Shown here piece by piece: positions 18,279-27,223 of a stretch of DNA of 64,000 bases (position 1 is its first letter; each line of letters starts with the position of its first letter). The DNA comes from Burkholderia cepacia. GTDB lineage: Bacteria > Pseudomonadota > Gammaproteobacteria > Burkholderiales > Burkholderiaceae. The notes under the pieces were generated by a model. It had not been told where the DNA came from, searched no databases, and saw only the letters and a program-made list of their open reading frames with translations. The stretch is from contig NZ_CP013444.1 in NCBI RefSeq assembly GCF_001718835.1, positions 2,294,001-2,358,000 on the forward strand, in the 5' to 3' direction. The translations under genes were made by a program, and so were the position numbers.

Positions 18279-19879
18279 TGTAGGTCCCAAGTTCAGATGT
18301 CGCGTTTCCGCCAAATAAAAATGTCGTGTTTTGGCCTGTAGGTTGATCGCCTGCACCCTTGGGAGCGCCAGCGATGAACGCGACTGGGACGATCACCATG
18401 ACGATGCGTGAAGTGGATCGGCTGAAGGTCATTGAGGCTGCAGCCGAATGTAGGCTCAAGCCCGGCCAGGCGGCCGAACGGATGAAGTTGAGCGTGCGGC
18501 AGATTGAGCGTCTGGTATTGCGCTATCGCGCGGCCGGCGTGGCCGGATTGGTGTCAGGCAAGCGTGGGCGCCCGAGTAACCATCAACTGCCTGCTGGAAA
18601 GGCGCAGCGGGCGCTGGCGTTGATCCGCGAGCGCTACGGGGATTTCGGACCGACGCTGGCGTGCGAGAAACTGCACGAATGTCATGGCATTGATCTGGCT
18701 GTCGAGACGGTTCGTACGCTGATGAGGGCTTCTGGCCTCTCGATTCCACGCAAACAACGCCTGCCGAAGGTCTACCAACCGCGCAACCGTCGCGCATGCC
18801 TCGGCGAACTGATTCAGATTGACGGTAGCGACCACCGTTGGTTCGAGGACCGTGCGCCAGCTTGCACGCTGTTGGTGTTCATCGACGATGCAACCGGACG
18901 GTTAATGGCGCTGCATTTCACGGCGACCGAATCGACGTTCAGCTATTTTGAGGCGCTGTCGAAGTATCTGGATTCGCACGGCAAGCCGATGGCGTTCTAT
19001 AGCGACAAGGCCAGCGTCTTTTACGTGAAGAAGCGCTCGGAGACCGCAGGCAAAGGCGTCACGCAGTTTGGCCGAGCGCTGTACGAGCTCAATATCGACG
19101 CGTTCTGTGCAAACACGAGCCAGGCCAAGGGGCATGTGGAACGGGCCAACCTGACACTGCAGGATCGGCTCGTCAAAGAGCTTAGACTGCGTGGAATCAG
19201 CACATGGGAGGCCGCTAACGCGTATGCGCCCTCCTTCATCGCCGATTTCAATCGTCGCTTCGGCAAACCGCCGAAAAGCGATCACGACGCACACAGGCCA
19301 CTGCGTGCGGATGAGTATCTGAGACAGATCCTGTCGTATCGCGTGCCGCGCAAGGTATCCAACGCGTTGACAGTGCAGTACGACCGCGTGATGTATCTGC
19401 TCGCCGATTCGGAGGCAAATCGGAGCCTCGTGCATGAATACGTCGAGGTCGTCGAATATCCGGACGGGATGATCGAAGTACAGGCCAACGGTGCGGTGCT
19501 GTCATGTCAGCAATACGATCGCATCACGCGTATCGATCAAGGCGCCGAGGTCGAGAACAAGCGGCTGTCCAGCGCATTGGAAGTCGCACGGCGCATCCAG
19601 AATATGCGTGACGATCGCCGCGCTTCCGGCTCACCGTCGCGCACCCATTGCGGTGCCGAGGTCCAGGCAAAGAAGGCGCTCATCGGGCTGAAGAAGCAGC
19701 GTGCCATCGAGCTTGCTGACCTGAATCAAGCGATTCTTGGAGTCAGCGGCAAAGGAATCAGGGAACGGGGGGCGGCTTCGCCGCCCCACCCCAACACCAT
19801 AAACAAGGACAAGACAAAGCCCAAACACCGCGACATTTCAATTTAGCGGGAAACTCGACAATTGAACTTAGCGGGAACA
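18279..19879 (+). mobile_element. ISNCY-family element (ISDol1-like), 1601 bp
   Basis: Read inward, both ends begin TGT and align without gaps over 23 bp, sharing AAGTTCA then TGTC. GTCGC flanks both sides (18274-18278 and 19880-19884), a 5-bp duplication. The transposase gene occupies most of the element. The long non-coding ends (about 95 bp on the left) contain second copies of the GTTTCC-type motif, probably transposase-binding sites. Confidence 0.83.
18374..19846 (+). CDS. ISNCY-family transposase
   Basis: 490 residues from ATG 18374 (MNATGTITMTMREVDRLKVI). Helix-turn-helix: LKPGQAAERMKLSVRQIERL. Integrase core: IQIDGSDHRWFEDRAP (D), MAFYSDKASVF (D) and SQAKGHVERANLTLQDRL (E). The C-terminal tail is basic and includes AQKKALIGLKKQ-like sequence. 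No internal stops, so probably functional. Burkholderia carries many ISNCY transposases with this opening. Confidence 0.9.
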   Translation: MNATGTITMTMREVDRLKVIEAAAECRLKPGQAAERMKLSVRQIERLVLRYRAAGVAGLVSGKRGRPSNHQLPAGKAQRALALIRERYGDFGPTLACEKLHECHGIDLAVETVRTLMRASGLSIPRKQRLPKVYQPRNRRACLGELIQIDGSDHRWFEDRAPACTLLVFIDDATGRLMALHFTATESTFSYFEALSKYLDSHGKPMAFYSDKASVFYVKKRSETAGKGVTQFGRALYELNIDAFCANTSQAKGHVERANLTLQDRLVKELRLRGISTWEAANAYAPSFIADFNRRFGKPPKSDHDAHRPLRADEYLRQILSYRVPRKVSNALTVQYDRVMYLLADSEANRSLVHEYVEVVEYPDGMIEVQANGAVLSCQQYDRITRIDQGAEVENKRLSSALEVARRIQNMRDDRRASGSPSRTHCGAEVQAKKALIGLKKQRAIELADLNQAILGVSGKGIRERGAASPPHPNTINKDKTKPKHRDISI

Positions 19880-20217
19880 GTCGCGTCAAGCACAAAGATC
19901 GATCTAGAAATGTGCGCTTTCGAAAGATCGCGGAATAAGGCACCTAACCGGAGCGTTGGCGGAGCCGCCATTACGTCGGTGTGTCGTAGACCATGAATCG
20001 TCGTCTGCAGGGAAAAGTCATATAAGTCGAGAATACGCACAACATCGCGGCTCGCTACCACGCCGAGATTTCGTGAGGCTTCGCGAGCACAGTCGAGTGT
20101 ATCGCGGCGACTCTAAAGCAACTGTAGCATACACAAAACCACCATAGCTCCAGCGATTGCAATGCAGATTATTACATTTTCATAACAGACAACCGATTTT
20201 AATTGCGCAAATCTCAT

Positions 20218-20549
20218 CAACAAAGACGCACAATCATCGAATGTCGCGAAAAATTCGCCTCCCCGACCCTTCCTTAATAATCTACTCAAAAATATCATTA
20301 CTCACCACATAGGCCTTTATTCAAATAAAACATGAAAATATAGTCAGAAATTTAATTCGCCATCAACAAACCGAAGCCGAAAATAACTCTCTCCAACGAA
20401 TCATATCCAATAAACACCCCATCAATTTAGCAAACACAAAATAGCCAACCCCATATTAACACCACCCATAAATCAGCAGCCTTAAATACAGAATGACACC
20501 ATATCACGAACAGCCCAATCGCCCTCCCAACCCGAGGTAAAAACACATC
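20218..20549. other. AT-rich intergenic stretch
   Basis: Upstream of the broken cyclase gene and beyond the small-RNA terminator. Markedly AT-rich (long runs of A, T and C-poor sequence), which fits promoter DNA of horizontally acquired type. No frame with coding signature is seen. Confidence 0.5.
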
Positions 20550-20582
20550 AAAAAAAAACCTCATCCCCGCAAAGGGATGAGG
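20550..20582 (-). terminator. Rho-independent terminator of the candidate small RNA
   Basis: Perfect 9-bp stem CCTCATCCC / GGGATGAGG (20559-20567 and 20574-20582) with a 6-nt loop, followed on the reverse strand by nine T residues (A run at 20550-20558). A T run on only one side gives the direction. Confidence 0.85.
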
Positions 20583-20621
20583 TCAGAGGGCGCTCCTCCC
20601 GGGGGTTATAGGAGAAGCTGC
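20550..20621 (-). ncRNA. Candidate small RNA with its own promoter and terminator
   Basis: On the reverse strand a -35/-10 pair with a 17-bp spacer lies at 20628-20656, and about 72 nt downstream a 9-bp hairpin is followed by nine T residues. Between them is a second hairpin, with CTCCT (20610-20614) pairing with AGGAG (20593-20597). No open frame or ribosome site lies in the transcript, and no protein gene upstream would use the terminator. The CUCCU stretch could base-pair with Shine-Dalgarno regions. It might belong to a known betaproteobacterial family (a toxic small RNA family exists in Rfam); I cannot check this by eye. Confidence 0.55.
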
Positions 20622-20627
20622 ACGTAT

Positions 20628-20656
20628 ATAGTAGGAGCCCATCTCACAATATTCAA
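20628..20656 (-). promoter_or_regulatory. Sigma-70-like promoter of the candidate small RNA
   Basis: Reverse strand: TTGAAT (20651-20656), 17-bp spacer, TACTAT (20628-20633). Each hexamer matches the consensus at four of six positions. The predicted start is near 20621. Confidence 0.45.
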
Positions 20657-20885
20657 TTTCATAAAATTTCCCATCATTACATTAAATTTATAATATTCCA
20701 ACTTCACACGGCGCACTTGGTTTTGATAAAATCCAAGTTCACCAGCGTCGCATTACACGCAGTACGTGAGGCACCGGAGCAACGCCACGAACTCAAATTA
20801 CGTCACACCACACCATATCTTCATACTATCGCCCTCATAGGCGCTACTGAAAACATTGACACACATCCGACCTGGAGTGAGCGGA

Positions 20886-21509
20886 ATGAAACGAACCAGA
20901 CAATCAGCGATCGATACGCGCTCACGGATACTCGATTCAGCAGAAATTGCCTTTTTCCGCAATGGAGTGATTGATACATCTCTTAGCGACATCGCGGTTA
21001 CGGCAGGAGTCACACGCGGCGCAATCTATGGACACTTCCGCAACAAGTCTGCAGTCTTTGATGCAATTTTCGAGCGGGCCGGACTATCTCTCGCCCCTTT
21101 CATCATGGAGTTAATTGAAGATAAAGGCATTAACCCACTCAGCACTCTAAAAGACCAACTGGCAAAGCGACTATCAAGCATTTTTTGCATAGGAAAGCCG
21201 CGATTGCTCTATACTATCGCTTATATTAAATGCGGGTATTCCCCTGGTATTTCAGAATTTTCGACAAGAATTCAAACTGAGAATCGAAATTCCGAGCACA
21301 TTATCGAGCGCTATTTGAAGCAGGCTGTTTTATACGAGCAAATACCCCACCACACCGAAACTCGGCACTCAGCTTACTTCATCCACTCCTCATTGATGGG
21401 AATTGCCTTGTCCAATTTACGCGACACCACACCGACATTCGGAACGGTCAATGACGCTCGAGAAGTTGTCGATTTGGTATTTCGTTGTATCCAGAACAAC
21501 GAGGACTGA
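20886..21509 (+). CDS. TetR-family regulator, AcrR/TtgR-like
   Basis: 207 residues from ATG 20886 (MKRTRQSAIDTRSRILDSAE); GGAG lies about ten bases upstream. The DNA-binding domain is intact: SLSDIAVTAGVTRGAIYGHF with RNKSAVFDAIFERA. The C-terminal domain resembles the AcrR/TtgR class that senses efflux-pump substrates. It is about 1.1 kb from the end of the RND pump operon at 22626-28522 and convergent with it, rather than in the usual divergent place, so a role in that pump is plausible but not shown. A candidate small RNA lies just upstream on the other strand. Confidence 0.87.
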   Translation: MKRTRQSAIDTRSRILDSAEIAFFRNGVIDTSLSDIAVTAGVTRGAIYGHFRNKSAVFDAIFERAGLSLAPFIMELIEDKGINPLSTLKDQLAKRLSSIFCIGKPRLLYTIAYIKCGYSPGISEFSTRIQTENRNSEHIIERYLKQAVLYEQIPHHTETRHSAYFIHSSLMGIALSNLRDTTPTFGTVNDAREVVDLVFRCIQNNED

Positions 21510-22625
21510 TGACAATGACCGTTCATCAAACTGCAAATAATCGCTCGATCGACGGTTACCCCCTTAAACCGTGACATTTCTCCGGAAATGGGTTGCCGGA
21601 GGGCTCGTCCGAACGAAGCGCCCGATTCTCTCTCACGTCGCAGTGGACACTGCATGTGTCGTAGATCTACTGGCCCGTGGAATCAATGCCGAGGGTCCAC
21701 TCTGTGAAAGTAAACGGTATAGAATTCGGTGTATCGCCCGAGCGATACATAGCCCGGATCATCTTTCCAACTTCCCTACGGTGATGCCCGCGATAATCAC
21801 ACTGTGCACACATGCCAACGCATTATCCGCAGCGTGATCGTAGCAAGTATTGCCCCGCTGCAGTGGCTAGTCGAAGTTGGCGCCTCGCGATCTTAGTTCA
21901 GTCGTCGCTTGAAACAGTTCGGTCGGACGCCCTTACGCTACTGCTGCGCTCAAGTAGACGCGAATAAGTCGGAGTCGATCGCTTCCCCAGTCACCGTCGC
22001 GTCGACAATCACTCCGTTCGGGTTCGAGTCCACGATGACTTGTCCGTCGGCTGCTTCAACGGCTTCAGTCAACCGGTCTTGGACTGCCAGCTTTGCACCA
22101 CTCCTTGCGTCAGCATCAAGCTACACGAATCCAGTGGCGGCTTCGTCAGCAAATATGCTACCTCGTGAACAAGCGGGCCAATACGAGCTATGGGCCATTA
22201 CTCGTCCTCGTGCAACAGATCGAACACCTGTTGCAAGTACAGAGAGCCCCCGCGCTCAAACACGTCAACATTGTAGATCGCACCGCATCAACATGGCGCT
22301 CGCGCTCGTCGCCGCGCTCAAGCGAGCCCAAACAATCAAAGCGCGCTGGCAGGTCAACGGTTACGTCAAGTTAATCCGCCAGCGCCACGGCTAAAATTGC
22401 CTACGGTAGGATCCCCCTAGATCGAGAACAAACGCGCTCAATCCGTCGGAATGTCGAGTATGTGGCAGCTCGAGTGGTGGCAGACGTCGTGCACCCTGCA
22501 ATGGCGCTCGCGGCGGACCTTCGGCCGGATCACCAATCAATTTGCACAGCCCACCGATTCTCTCGCACCAGCCTCCTGTGCAATACAGGGTATAGCAATC
22601 CCCAAATATCAGCCAGATTCTTCGC
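21510..22625. other. Gene-poor stretch of about 1.1 kb, probably decayed sequence
   Basis: Between the TetR gene and the convergent pump operon. Short frames on both strands look like worn coding DNA: on the reverse strand near 21970-22090 a stretch reads RLTEAVEAADGQVIVDSNPN followed by GVIVDATVTGEA, with stops soon after. I cannot name the parent gene. No inverted-repeat element or RNA gene is seen. Confidence 0.4.
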
Positions 22626-24041
22626 TTACGACCATCCGCCGCCCAGAACCTTATAAAGCGTGACCTGGTTCGATAGCTTCGCCAACTGATCAGTAACGAG
22701 TTGCTGTTGCGCGGAATACAACGTGCGCTGAGCGGTTAGCAGGGTTAGGAAGCTGTCAGTGCCGATACGATAGCGCACCTGCGCAAGGTCATAGTATCCC
22801 TGAGCAGATCTGACATACTCGCGATCTGCTTCGACCTGCATCATATACGTCTCGCGTCCGGCCAACGCGTTCGATACCTCTTTGAACGCGGTCTGAATCG
22901 CCTTTTCATAGTCCGCTATGTAAATGCTCTTCTCGACTTTCGCCTCGTCCAGCGTGGCTTTGTTACTTCCATAATCGAAAATCGGAATTGAAAGCGACGG
23001 AGCGAATGTCCATGCGCCAGTGCCGGCTTTGAACAATCGCGACAAGCTCGTACTGGACGTACCCGCTGTAGCAGTTAACTCGATCTTTGGAAAGAATGCA
23101 GCCCGCGCCGCACCGATATTCGCATTCGCCGCCTTCAGCGAGTGCTCAGCTTCTATGATATCCGGCCGTCGTGTCAACAAATCCGACGGCATCCCAGCGG
23201 CAACGTCAGCGAACATCGCATCGCTGTCCAGCAGTGTCGGACCATCGTCCAATCCTTCCGGCAGTGGGCAGCCAATTTCCGCGGCAAGATTGTTAAGATC
23301 TTGTGCAACCGCGCGCGTGTAGGATGCAACATCTGCCTTCGCTGATGCAAGCGAGGTCTGCGCCTCCCGCACATCTTGCAATGAAGCACTTCCAGCCTTC
23401 ATTTTGGCAACCGTAAGGTCGTAAGTCTTTTGGTCAGCCTTTGCAGTATTGGTTGCAATCTTCAATGATGCTTCATCAGCGCGAAGTTGCAGATAGTCGG
23501 TTGCGACCGTCGCGATCAGCGAGAGTTGCGTGCTCGTACGAGACGCATCAGTTGCCAAATAGTTTTCGAGTGCCTGCCGCTTAAGACTGCTCAATCTCCC
23601 GAAGAAATCAATCTCCCACGATGTAGCACCGACAGAAACACTGTTCGATCTGCTGATCGCACCTCCACTGTAACTATTCGTTACGGATCCGCTCACGTCA
23701 ATTGATGGTGCGAGCGCGGCCCGCGTGACGCGATACTTCGCTTCGTACTGTGCTACTTGCAGCGCTGCGACACGAAGATCGCGATTGTTCTCGAGGGCGA
23801 GCGCAATCAGTCTGCGCAGATTCGGGTCTCGATAGAAGTCACGCCAGACAATCTCCGCCGCGGGTACCGTATTCTCTCCACTCGTGACGGGCCTTGCCGA
23901 TATCGACGTCGCCGCGCCGCCGTAAGCAGGACCTGTCGGCCACGAATTCTCAACGGGCGCAGCCGGACGCTGATAGACAGGATCGAGAGAACAGGCGCCA
24001 AGCGCCGCCATGCAAATCAATGCGAGGATTTTAACTTTCAT
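22626..24041 (-). CDS. Outer-membrane efflux lipoprotein (OprM/NodT family), pump 1
   Basis: 471 residues starting MKVKILALICMAALGACSLD; LGAC is a lipobox, so the mature N-terminus is a lipidated Cys near residue 17. Two OEP repeats follow, with typical anchors such as ELDFFGRLSSLKRQALENYL-like sequence (here EIDFFGRLSS) and DLLTRRPDIIEAEHSLKAAN. It ends KVLGGGWS, as in OprM homologues. It forms the trimeric channel through the outer membrane and periplasm. Its start overlaps the RND gene stop by 4 bp, so it is translationally coupled as the last gene of the operon. Confidence 0.92.
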   Translation of the reverse strand: MKVKILALICMAALGACSLDPVYQRPAAPVENSWPTGPAYGGAATSISARPVTSGENTVPAAEIVWRDFYRDPNLRRLIALALENNRDLRVAALQVAQYEAKYRVTRAALAPSIDVSGSVTNSYSGGAISRSNSVSVGATSWEIDFFGRLSSLKRQALENYLATDASRTSTQLSLIATVATDYLQLRADEASLKIATNTAKADQKTYDLTVAKMKAGSASLQDVREAQTSLASAKADVASYTRAVAQDLNNLAAEIGCPLPEGLDDGPTLLDSDAMFADVAAGMPSDLLTRRPDIIEAEHSLKAANANIGAARAAFFPKIELTATAGTSSTSLSRLFKAGTGAWTFAPSLSIPIFDYGSNKATLDEAKVEKSIYIADYEKAIQTAFKEVSNALAGRETYMMQVEADREYVRSAQGYYDLAQVRYRIGTDSFLTLLTAQRTLYSAQQQLVTDQLAKLSNQVTLYKVLGGGWS

Positions 24042-27000
24042 GCACCTTCCCCTGCATGCTGGCCATCGTTCTTCCCGCGTTCCCTGAACAGGGTGCGTAC
24101 GACGACGAAAAACACCGGTACGAAGAATATTGCCAGCACCGTCGCGGCGATCATTCCGCCTGCAACACCTGTCCCAATCGCATGTCGCGCCGCCGAACCG
24201 GCGCCAGTGCTGATCACAAGCGGCAGTACCCCGAACACGAATGCCAACGATGTCATCAGGATCGGTCTCAGCCGGAGGTGTGCCGCTTCCAGCGTCGCGT
24301 TGATGACAGTTCGTCCCTGTGCCTGCAGCTCCTTCGCGAATTCGACGATGAGAATTGCATTCTTCGTTGACAAACCAATTGTTGTGAGTAGGCCAACCTT
24401 AAAATACACGTCGTTCTCGAGACCGCGCAGGTGAGCGGCCACCAGCGCCCCCAGCACACCAACCGGCACTACGAGGATAACCGCCAGCGGCACCGACCAG
24501 CTCTCGTACAACCCCGCCAAACAAAGGAAAACAACAAGCAACGAGATTGCGTATAGATAGATCGCCTGCGAGCCAGCGAGCTTCTCCTGATACGACTGGC
24601 CGGTCCATTCGATACCGATACCAGGGGGTAGTTGCTGAGCCAGCTTCTCGACCGCATTCATTGCCTGTCCGGTACTGACACCGGGTAGCGTCTGCGAGCT
24701 CATTCGCATTGCCAATGCCCGGTTGTAGCGCTCGATTTGCGGCGGTCCAAACGTCCAACGCGCGGTCGAGAATGCGGAGAAGGGCACCATTTCACCATCG
24801 TACGACGTTGTCGACGTACCTGACGAAGAGCTAGATGACGAGCCCGACGACGAATTGGCACGGACATACCACTGACCAATATCGGCTGGCATCATCCGGT
24901 ACGGCGCATCGGCCTGTACGTAAACCTTCTGGATGCGCCCCGCATCAATATAGTTGTTCACATACGATGAGCCGAACGCGGTCGAGAGCGTCGTATTCAC
25001 GTCCGATATGGACAGACCTAACGCACTTGCCTTCTCACGGTCTATATCAACATAGAGTTGCGGCGTATCCTCCAGTCCCGCCGGACGCGTCATCCAAAGA
25101 AAATGGCTCTTCGCAGCAAGTGCCATAAATTGATTTCGAGCACTCAGCAGCCTATCGTGACCCAGACCGGAACGGTCCTCGATTTCGAAGTCGAGTCCGC
25201 TCTGTGTACCAAGCCCCTGAATAGCCGGCGGATTCATAACGAATATCTGTGCGTCGCGGCGCTTGAAGAACGCGGCGTTGGCTCGGCGAATCACCGCCTG
25301 CGCGCTATCGCTCCCACGCTGACTCCAGTCCTTCAACTGCACGAACGCAAACGCATTGTTCTGCCCTTGTCCATTAAAACTGAAGCCATTGATGACCATC
25401 ACATGCGCGACTGCCGGCTGCTTCAAGAAATACTGCTCGAGCGCCTCGACAGTCTTGAGCGTGCTCGATGCCGGAGTCCCCACAGGGGCCGAGATAGTGA
25501 CCATGATTGAACCTTGATCCTCCTCCGGGAGGTACGACGACGGCAGCGTTACGAATAGCAGAGCAACAATACCGGTGACCAGCGCGTATGCAATCATCCA
25601 GCGCACCGGCTTCGCGACGACACGTGCGAGGGATGTACTGTATTCATTGTTAGCCTTTTCGAATAATCGATTGAATGCACCTAAAAATCCCTTGCGCTCG
25701 TGATGCACAAGTGAAGCGGGCGCAAGCAATGTCGCGCAAAGTGCCGGCGTCAACGTCATTGCAAGCAGAACGGACAGCACCATTGCTGAAACAATCGTCA
25801 CCGAGAACTGCCGGTAGATCGCGCCCGTCGAGCCTGAGAAGAATGCCATTGGGATGAACACGGCGGTCAGCACCATCGTAACGCCGATGAGTGCGCCCGT
25901 AATCTGACCCATGGCCTTCTCCGTCGCGGCCTTGGGATCAAGTTGCTCGTCCGTCATGATCCGCTCGACGTTCTCGACAACGACGATGGCGTCGTCAACG
26001 AGTAGGCCGATCGCCAGCACCATTGCGAACATCGATAGTACGTTGATCGAAAAACCTATCACCGACATCACACCCAGCGTTCCAAGCAAGGCAACTGGCA
26101 CGACGATCGTCGGAATCAGCGTCGCACGCAAGTTCTGCAGGAATAGGTACATGACCAAGAACACCAGGATCACGGCCTCGATGAGCGTCTTCACCACTTC
26201 CTCGATCGAGATTCGAACGAATGGTGTCGAGTCGTATGGGTAGCTGATCACAACATCTTTCGGTAGCTGAGGTTGTAGTTCAGCTAGCTTTGCGCGGACC
26301 TTGCTCGCAGTCGACATTGCGTTTGCGCCCGTCGACAACTTGATCGCCAGCGCAGCAGTGGGCTTTCCATCCAGCCGTGAGGAAGTGGCATATGAGTCAC
26401 CGCCGACTTCGACACGCGCAACGTCCCTTAGTCGCACTTTCGAGCCATCCGTATTCACACGCAGCAAGATCTCCCCGAATTGCTCTGGCGTCGTCAACAA
26501 GCTTGATGACGAGATGGTCGCGTTTATCGCCTGAGACCCCGTCGCAGGAGCGCCACCTAGTTCGCCAACTGACAACTGCACATTCTGATTAGTGATAGCG
26601 GTCGTCACATCGGATGCGGTCATCCCGACACTTTTCAGTTGCACTGGATTCAGCCAGATCCGCATCGCATGTTCGGCACCAAATAGCGTGACATCCCCCA
26701 CGCCAGTCAGCTGCGTCAGCGGGTCTTCGATCTGCGTCGCAATTACGTTGCCGAGATCAATAGAGTTCAGAGAGCCACCGGGTGACGAGAGGGCCACAAT
26801 CAGCAGAAAGGCGTCTGTGGCCTTTGCCACTTGCACGCCCTGTTCCTGCACCGTTTCAGGTAGCGACGCCGACGCTTGAGTCACTTTGTTCTGCACCTGC
26901 ACCTGAGCGATGTCAGGGTTGGTGCCGGGCGCAAACGTCAGAGTGATAGTTGCCTGTCCGGCGTTGCTGCTAGTCGACGATATGTACATCAGGTTATCGA

Positions 27001-27214
27001 TACCGGAAAGCTTCTGTTCGATCACCTGCGTAACTGTTTTGGCAATCGTGTCAGCCGAGGCGCCCGGATACGTCGCGGTCACCCGCACTGACGGTGGCGC
27101 TATTGTCGGATACTGTTCCACCGGCAATGTCGTCGTTGCCGCAGCACCGACCAACATGATTACGATCGCAATGACCCACGCGAGAATCGGACGTTGTATG
27201 AAAAATCGTGCCAT
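24038..27214 (-). CDS. HAE1-family RND efflux pump, pump 1 (AcrB/MexB-like)
   Basis: 1058 residues from ATG 27214 (MARFFIQRPILAWVIAIVIM). Twelve membrane helices in two halves with large periplasmic loops. The proton-relay pair sits in LLVDDAIVVVENVERIM (TM4), and motifs such as GATSTLPVEQYP-type (here ATTTLPVEQYPTIAPP) are typical. A Ser-rich loop (SSSGSSSSSSSGTSTT, about residue 800) is an unusual low-complexity insert. It exports hydrophobic and amphiphilic drugs in this family; the real substrates are unknown. Nine bases follow the adaptor gene. Together the three genes form a complete tripartite pump. Confidence 0.95.
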   Translation of the reverse strand: MARFFIQRPILAWVIAIVIMLVGAAATTTLPVEQYPTIAPPSVRVTATYPGASADTIAKTVTQVIEQKLSGIDNLMYISSTSSNAGQATITLTFAPGTNPDIAQVQVQNKVTQASASLPETVQEQGVQVAKATDAFLLIVALSSPGGSLNSIDLGNVIATQIEDPLTQLTGVGDVTLFGAEHAMRIWLNPVQLKSVGMTASDVTTAITNQNVQLSVGELGGAPATGSQAINATISSSSLLTTPEQFGEILLRVNTDGSKVRLRDVARVEVGGDSYATSSRLDGKPTAALAIKLSTGANAMSTASKVRAKLAELQPQLPKDVVISYPYDSTPFVRISIEEVVKTLIEAVILVFLVMYLFLQNLRATLIPTIVVPVALLGTLGVMSVIGFSINVLSMFAMVLAIGLLVDDAIVVVENVERIMTDEQLDPKAATEKAMGQITGALIGVTMVLTAVFIPMAFFSGSTGAIYRQFSVTIVSAMVLSVLLAMTLTPALCATLLAPASLVHHERKGFLGAFNRLFEKANNEYSTSLARVVAKPVRWMIAYALVTGIVALLFVTLPSSYLPEEDQGSIMVTISAPVGTPASSTLKTVEALEQYFLKQPAVAHVMVINGFSFNGQGQNNAFAFVQLKDWSQRGSDSAQAVIRRANAAFFKRRDAQIFVMNPPAIQGLGTQSGLDFEIEDRSGLGHDRLLSARNQFMALAAKSHFLWMTRPAGLEDTPQLYVDIDREKASALGLSISDVNTTLSTAFGSSYVNNYIDAGRIQKVYVQADAPYRMMPADIGQWYVRANSSSGSSSSSSSGTSTTSYDGEMVPFSAFSTARWTFGPPQIERYNRALAMRMSSQTLPGVSTGQAMNAVEKLAQQLPPGIGIEWTGQSYQEKLAGSQAIYLYAISLLVVFLCLAGLYESWSVPLAVILVVPVGVLGALVAAHLRGLENDVYFKVGLLTTIGLSTKNAILIVEFAKELQAQGRTVINATLEAAHLRLRPILMTSLAFVFGVLPLVISTGAGSAARHAIGTGVAGGMIAATVLAIFFVPVFFVVVRTLFRERGKNDGQHAGEGA

Positions 27215-27223
27215 GTTCGCTCC

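Larger units (their letters stand above)
17128..20217 (-). pseudogene. Membrane diguanylate cyclase (dCache-GGDEF), broken by an ISNCY element and point mutations
   Basis: The gene starts at ATG 20217 (MRFAQLKSVVCYENVIICIA), with a first membrane helix. A TAG at 20113-20115 stops it, then the frame continues SRRDTLDCAREASRNLG and RILDLYDFSLQTTIHGL, a dCache sensor start, to SIFVLDA at the ISNCY insertion. After the element (18273 downward) the frame is off by one, then reads CFAIHRDNPNAGLYISDPIA, a TAA at 18112-18114, and ANPDGSFAGVAITEV. The distal part, open from 18060, has a second membrane helix and a GGDEF domain with DGLTGLHNRR, DVDRFKAYNDSYGH and the active-site RYGGEEF. The cyclase domain alone could still be made, but normal sensing is lost. 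Confidence 0.87.
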
